Of a DNA stretch of 7,195 bases, positions 5,609-7,195 are shown piece by piece (position 1 is the first letter of the stretch; each line of letters begins with the position of its first letter). The translations under genes were made by a program, and so were the position numbers. The notes under the pieces are model-generated. The model searched no databases. It had not been told where the DNA came from and worked only from the letters and a program-made list of their open reading frames with translations. The DNA lies in assembly GCA_003512365.1 (NCBI GenBank), contig DORI01000218.1, positions 15,919 to 23,113 on the forward strand, written 5' to 3'. This DNA comes from Crocinitomicaceae bacterium (GTDB lineage: Bacteria; Bacteroidota; Bacteroidia; Flavobacteriales_D; Crocinitomicaceae).

Positions 5609-7195
5609 ATGGATCGTAATACCCTTACCGGACTTGTTTTGATTGGATTACTTCTTGTAGGTCTATCCTTGTATAATCAATATGAACAAACCGAACAAGC
5701 TGAAAAAGAGCAACAAGAACAAGTTGAAATTGATAAAAACAAACCTAAAAACACAGCCTCTGAGAATAAAAAAACAGTAGCAGATACTACCAAAAAAGAT
5801 ACGCTAACAACACCTGTAAAGGATGTTAAGACTGTTAAAACAGGGAAACTTGTAAGAAAAGAAACGGATAAGTTTATTATTGATTTCAATACGAAAGGCG
5901 GGACAGTTGCTGCTGTTTACCTAAAGGACTACAGGAGTTACGACGATTACAAAGAAAACAAAGCAGCTCCATTATGTCTTTTTAGAAGTGGAGACCATAG
6001 CAACACGCTTTCCTTTCCTTATGGTAAAACGCAATTCAACGCAACTGATTCCGTTTGGATTATTTCTTCTGAAACTTCATCGAAAATTATATTCGAGTTA
6101 TCCTTTCCCGACGGCAAAGTTCACCAATCATATTCCTTAAAAAATGGTGCTTTTGATCTTGATTATGATGTTCAACTCATTGGTTTACCAAATGTAGCAA
6201 GAGGTAATGTAAATTTATTGTGGGGCGCATCGTTTTTAAGAACTGAAAGACTTTTTACAGAGCAAAGGAGAGTTACAACTGTTTGCTACAACCAAGCAGA
6301 AGAAGGATTTGACTACTTGAGTGAGTCTAGTGATGATTACGCTGAAGCTGAGGATGATATCACGTGGGTAGCATACAAACAAAGTTACTTTTCGTCAATT
6401 TTAAAACCTTCAAAACCTTTTTTGAAAGGTGGATCAAACTTAAAAGTGGAAACATATGGCGAAGGGCATGCACGAGAATTTTCCCACTTAAAAGAGTTTT
6501 ATTCAAAACTAAATTTGAATTTCGAAAACGATAAAGCATCGTTTAATTGGTATTTTGGACCAAATGATTACGACGTTTTAGCTTCCTACGATCATGGATA
6601 CGACGACATATTAAATTATGGATGGGGATTGTTTAGGTGGATAAACATTTATGCAGTTCAACCAATTTTTAAATTGTTAGTTAACGGCGGAATCGGTGTT
6701 GGAGTAGCAATCTTGTTACTTACAATTATCCTAAAACTTTTATTGATGCCAATTCAATGGAAAATGTTTGTTTCTTCTGTGAAAATGAAAATTTTACGCC
6801 CTGAAATTGAAGCGTTGAATACCAAATTCCCGAACAAGGAAGACGCCATGAAAAAGCAGATGGAAATGATGAATTTGTATCGTGATTCTGGAGCGAGTCC
6901 GTTAGCTGGATGTATACCAATGCTAATTCAAATGCCTATATTGTTAGCAGTTTTTCGCTTTTTCCCGGCGGCATTTGAACTAAGGCAGCAACCATTTCTT
7001 TGGGCTGAAGACTTATCATCCTACGATTCTATTGTAGATTTCGGTTTTAAAATTCCATTGTATGGTGATCATATTTCATTATTCACACTATTAATGGCCG
7101 CAACAACATTGGTTTATACCTTTATGAATAGCGGAAATATGCAGCAACCTACTCAACCTGGTATGCCAAACATGAAAGTTATCATGTATATTTTC
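5609..7195 (+). CDS. yidC: Membrane protein insertase YidC, 3' end beyond the window
   Basis: YidC (Oxa1/Alb3 family) inserts and folds inner-membrane proteins, alone or with SecYEG. The frame is open for 529 codons to the window end with no stop; Bacteroidota YidC is usually a little over 600 residues, so the last membrane segment and basic tail are missing. The order is: N-terminal anchor TM1 (about 6-22), a charged Q/E/K/T-rich linker (about 23-78), the large periplasmic beta domain (about 80-345), and TM2 (about 355-380). The cytoplasmic loop follows with KMKILRPEIEALNTKFPNK, then SPLAGCIPMLIQMPILLAVF (TM3 entry) and a further hydrophobic segment at about 490-505. The charged groove residue, arginine in E. 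coli (R366), aligns by eye with K376 in TIILKLLLMPI. The ATG at 5609 gives the correct anchor and lies six bases after pyrG. No SD sequence is visible. Confidence 0.96.
   Translation, partial: MDRNTLTGLVLIGLLLVGLSLYNQYEQTEQAEKEQQEQVEIDKNKPKNTASENKKTVADTTKKDTLTTPVKDVKTVKTGKLVRKETDKFIIDFNTKGGTVAAVYLKDYRSYDDYKENKAAPLCLFRSGDHSNTLSFPYGKTQFNATDSVWIISSETSSKIIFELSFPDGKVHQSYSLKNGAFDLDYDVQLIGLPNVARGNVNLLWGASFLRTERLFTEQRRVTTVCYNQAEEGFDYLSESSDDYAEAEDDITWVAYKQSYFSSILKPSKPFLKGGSNLKVETYGEGHAREFSHLKEFYSKLNLNFENDKASFNWYFGPNDYDVLASYDHGYDDILNYGWGLFRWINIYAVQPIFKLLVNGGIGVGVAILLLTIILKLLLMPIQWKMFVSSVKMKILRPEIEALNTKFPNKEDAMKKQMEMMNLYRDSGASPLAGCIPMLIQMPILLAVFRFFPAAFELRQQPFLWAEDLSSYDSIVDFGFKIPLYGDHISLFTLLMAATTLVYTFMNSGNMQQPTQPGMPNMKVIMYIF

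Noticed and set aside
5677..5889. Minus-strand open frame rich in Ser, Val and Phe, resembling a membrane protein
   Set aside because: It is antisense to the charged Glu/Lys/Thr-rich linker of yidC. The hydrophobic look follows from complementing those codons, and the plus-strand gene is certain.
1..7195. CRISPR arrays, tRNA or rRNA genes, insertion sequences, or a defence or toxin-antitoxin system
   Set aside because: I found no spaced direct repeats, cloverleaf-like segments, transposase motifs or paired small toxin and antitoxin genes. The window is almost fully explained by the listed genes.

Overview
The window looks like a low-GC Bacteroidota chromosome segment, most likely Flavobacteriales. 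Four things suggest this: an S46 dipeptidyl-peptidase, a YidC with the long Bacteroidota-type periplasmic domain, genes mostly lacking Shine-Dalgarno sequences, and a TAnnTTTG-type promoter element ahead of pyrG. All genes lie on the plus strand. The genus cannot be fixed from the sequence alone.

Bases 1-1298 hold three damaged or incomplete genes packed tightly together. The first (14-670) appears to be the C-terminal part of a longer uncharacterised protein, and it begins inside a perfect 22-bp palindrome at the window edge. The second (670-987) is the N-terminal helix-turn-helix part of a WYL-type regulator. The third (984-1298) is the C-terminal part of a Crp/Fnr-type regulator, whose homology continues upstream, out of frame, to about 936. 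The WYL and Crp/Fnr parts meet abruptly at about 934-941, which is best explained by a deletion or an assembly misjoin.

Bases 1347-3494 encode a full-length secreted S46 serine dipeptidyl-peptidase with the catalytic residues in place and a glycine at the site that separates DPP7-type from DPP11-type enzymes. A strong intrinsic terminator follows. A small DCC-family (DUF393) thiol-disulfide oxidoreductase starts three bases after its T tract (3528-3872).

Bases 3873-3988 form a promoter-containing gap. It is followed by pyrG (CTP synthase, 3989-5602) and, six bases later, yidC (membrane protein insertase, from 5609), which runs off the window end after 529 codons. pyrG and yidC look like one transcription unit of housekeeping genes.

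I see no RNA gene, CRISPR array, mobile element or defence system. The one structurally unusual stretch is the gene-fragment cluster at the left end. There is no convincing sign of a new multi-gene system.
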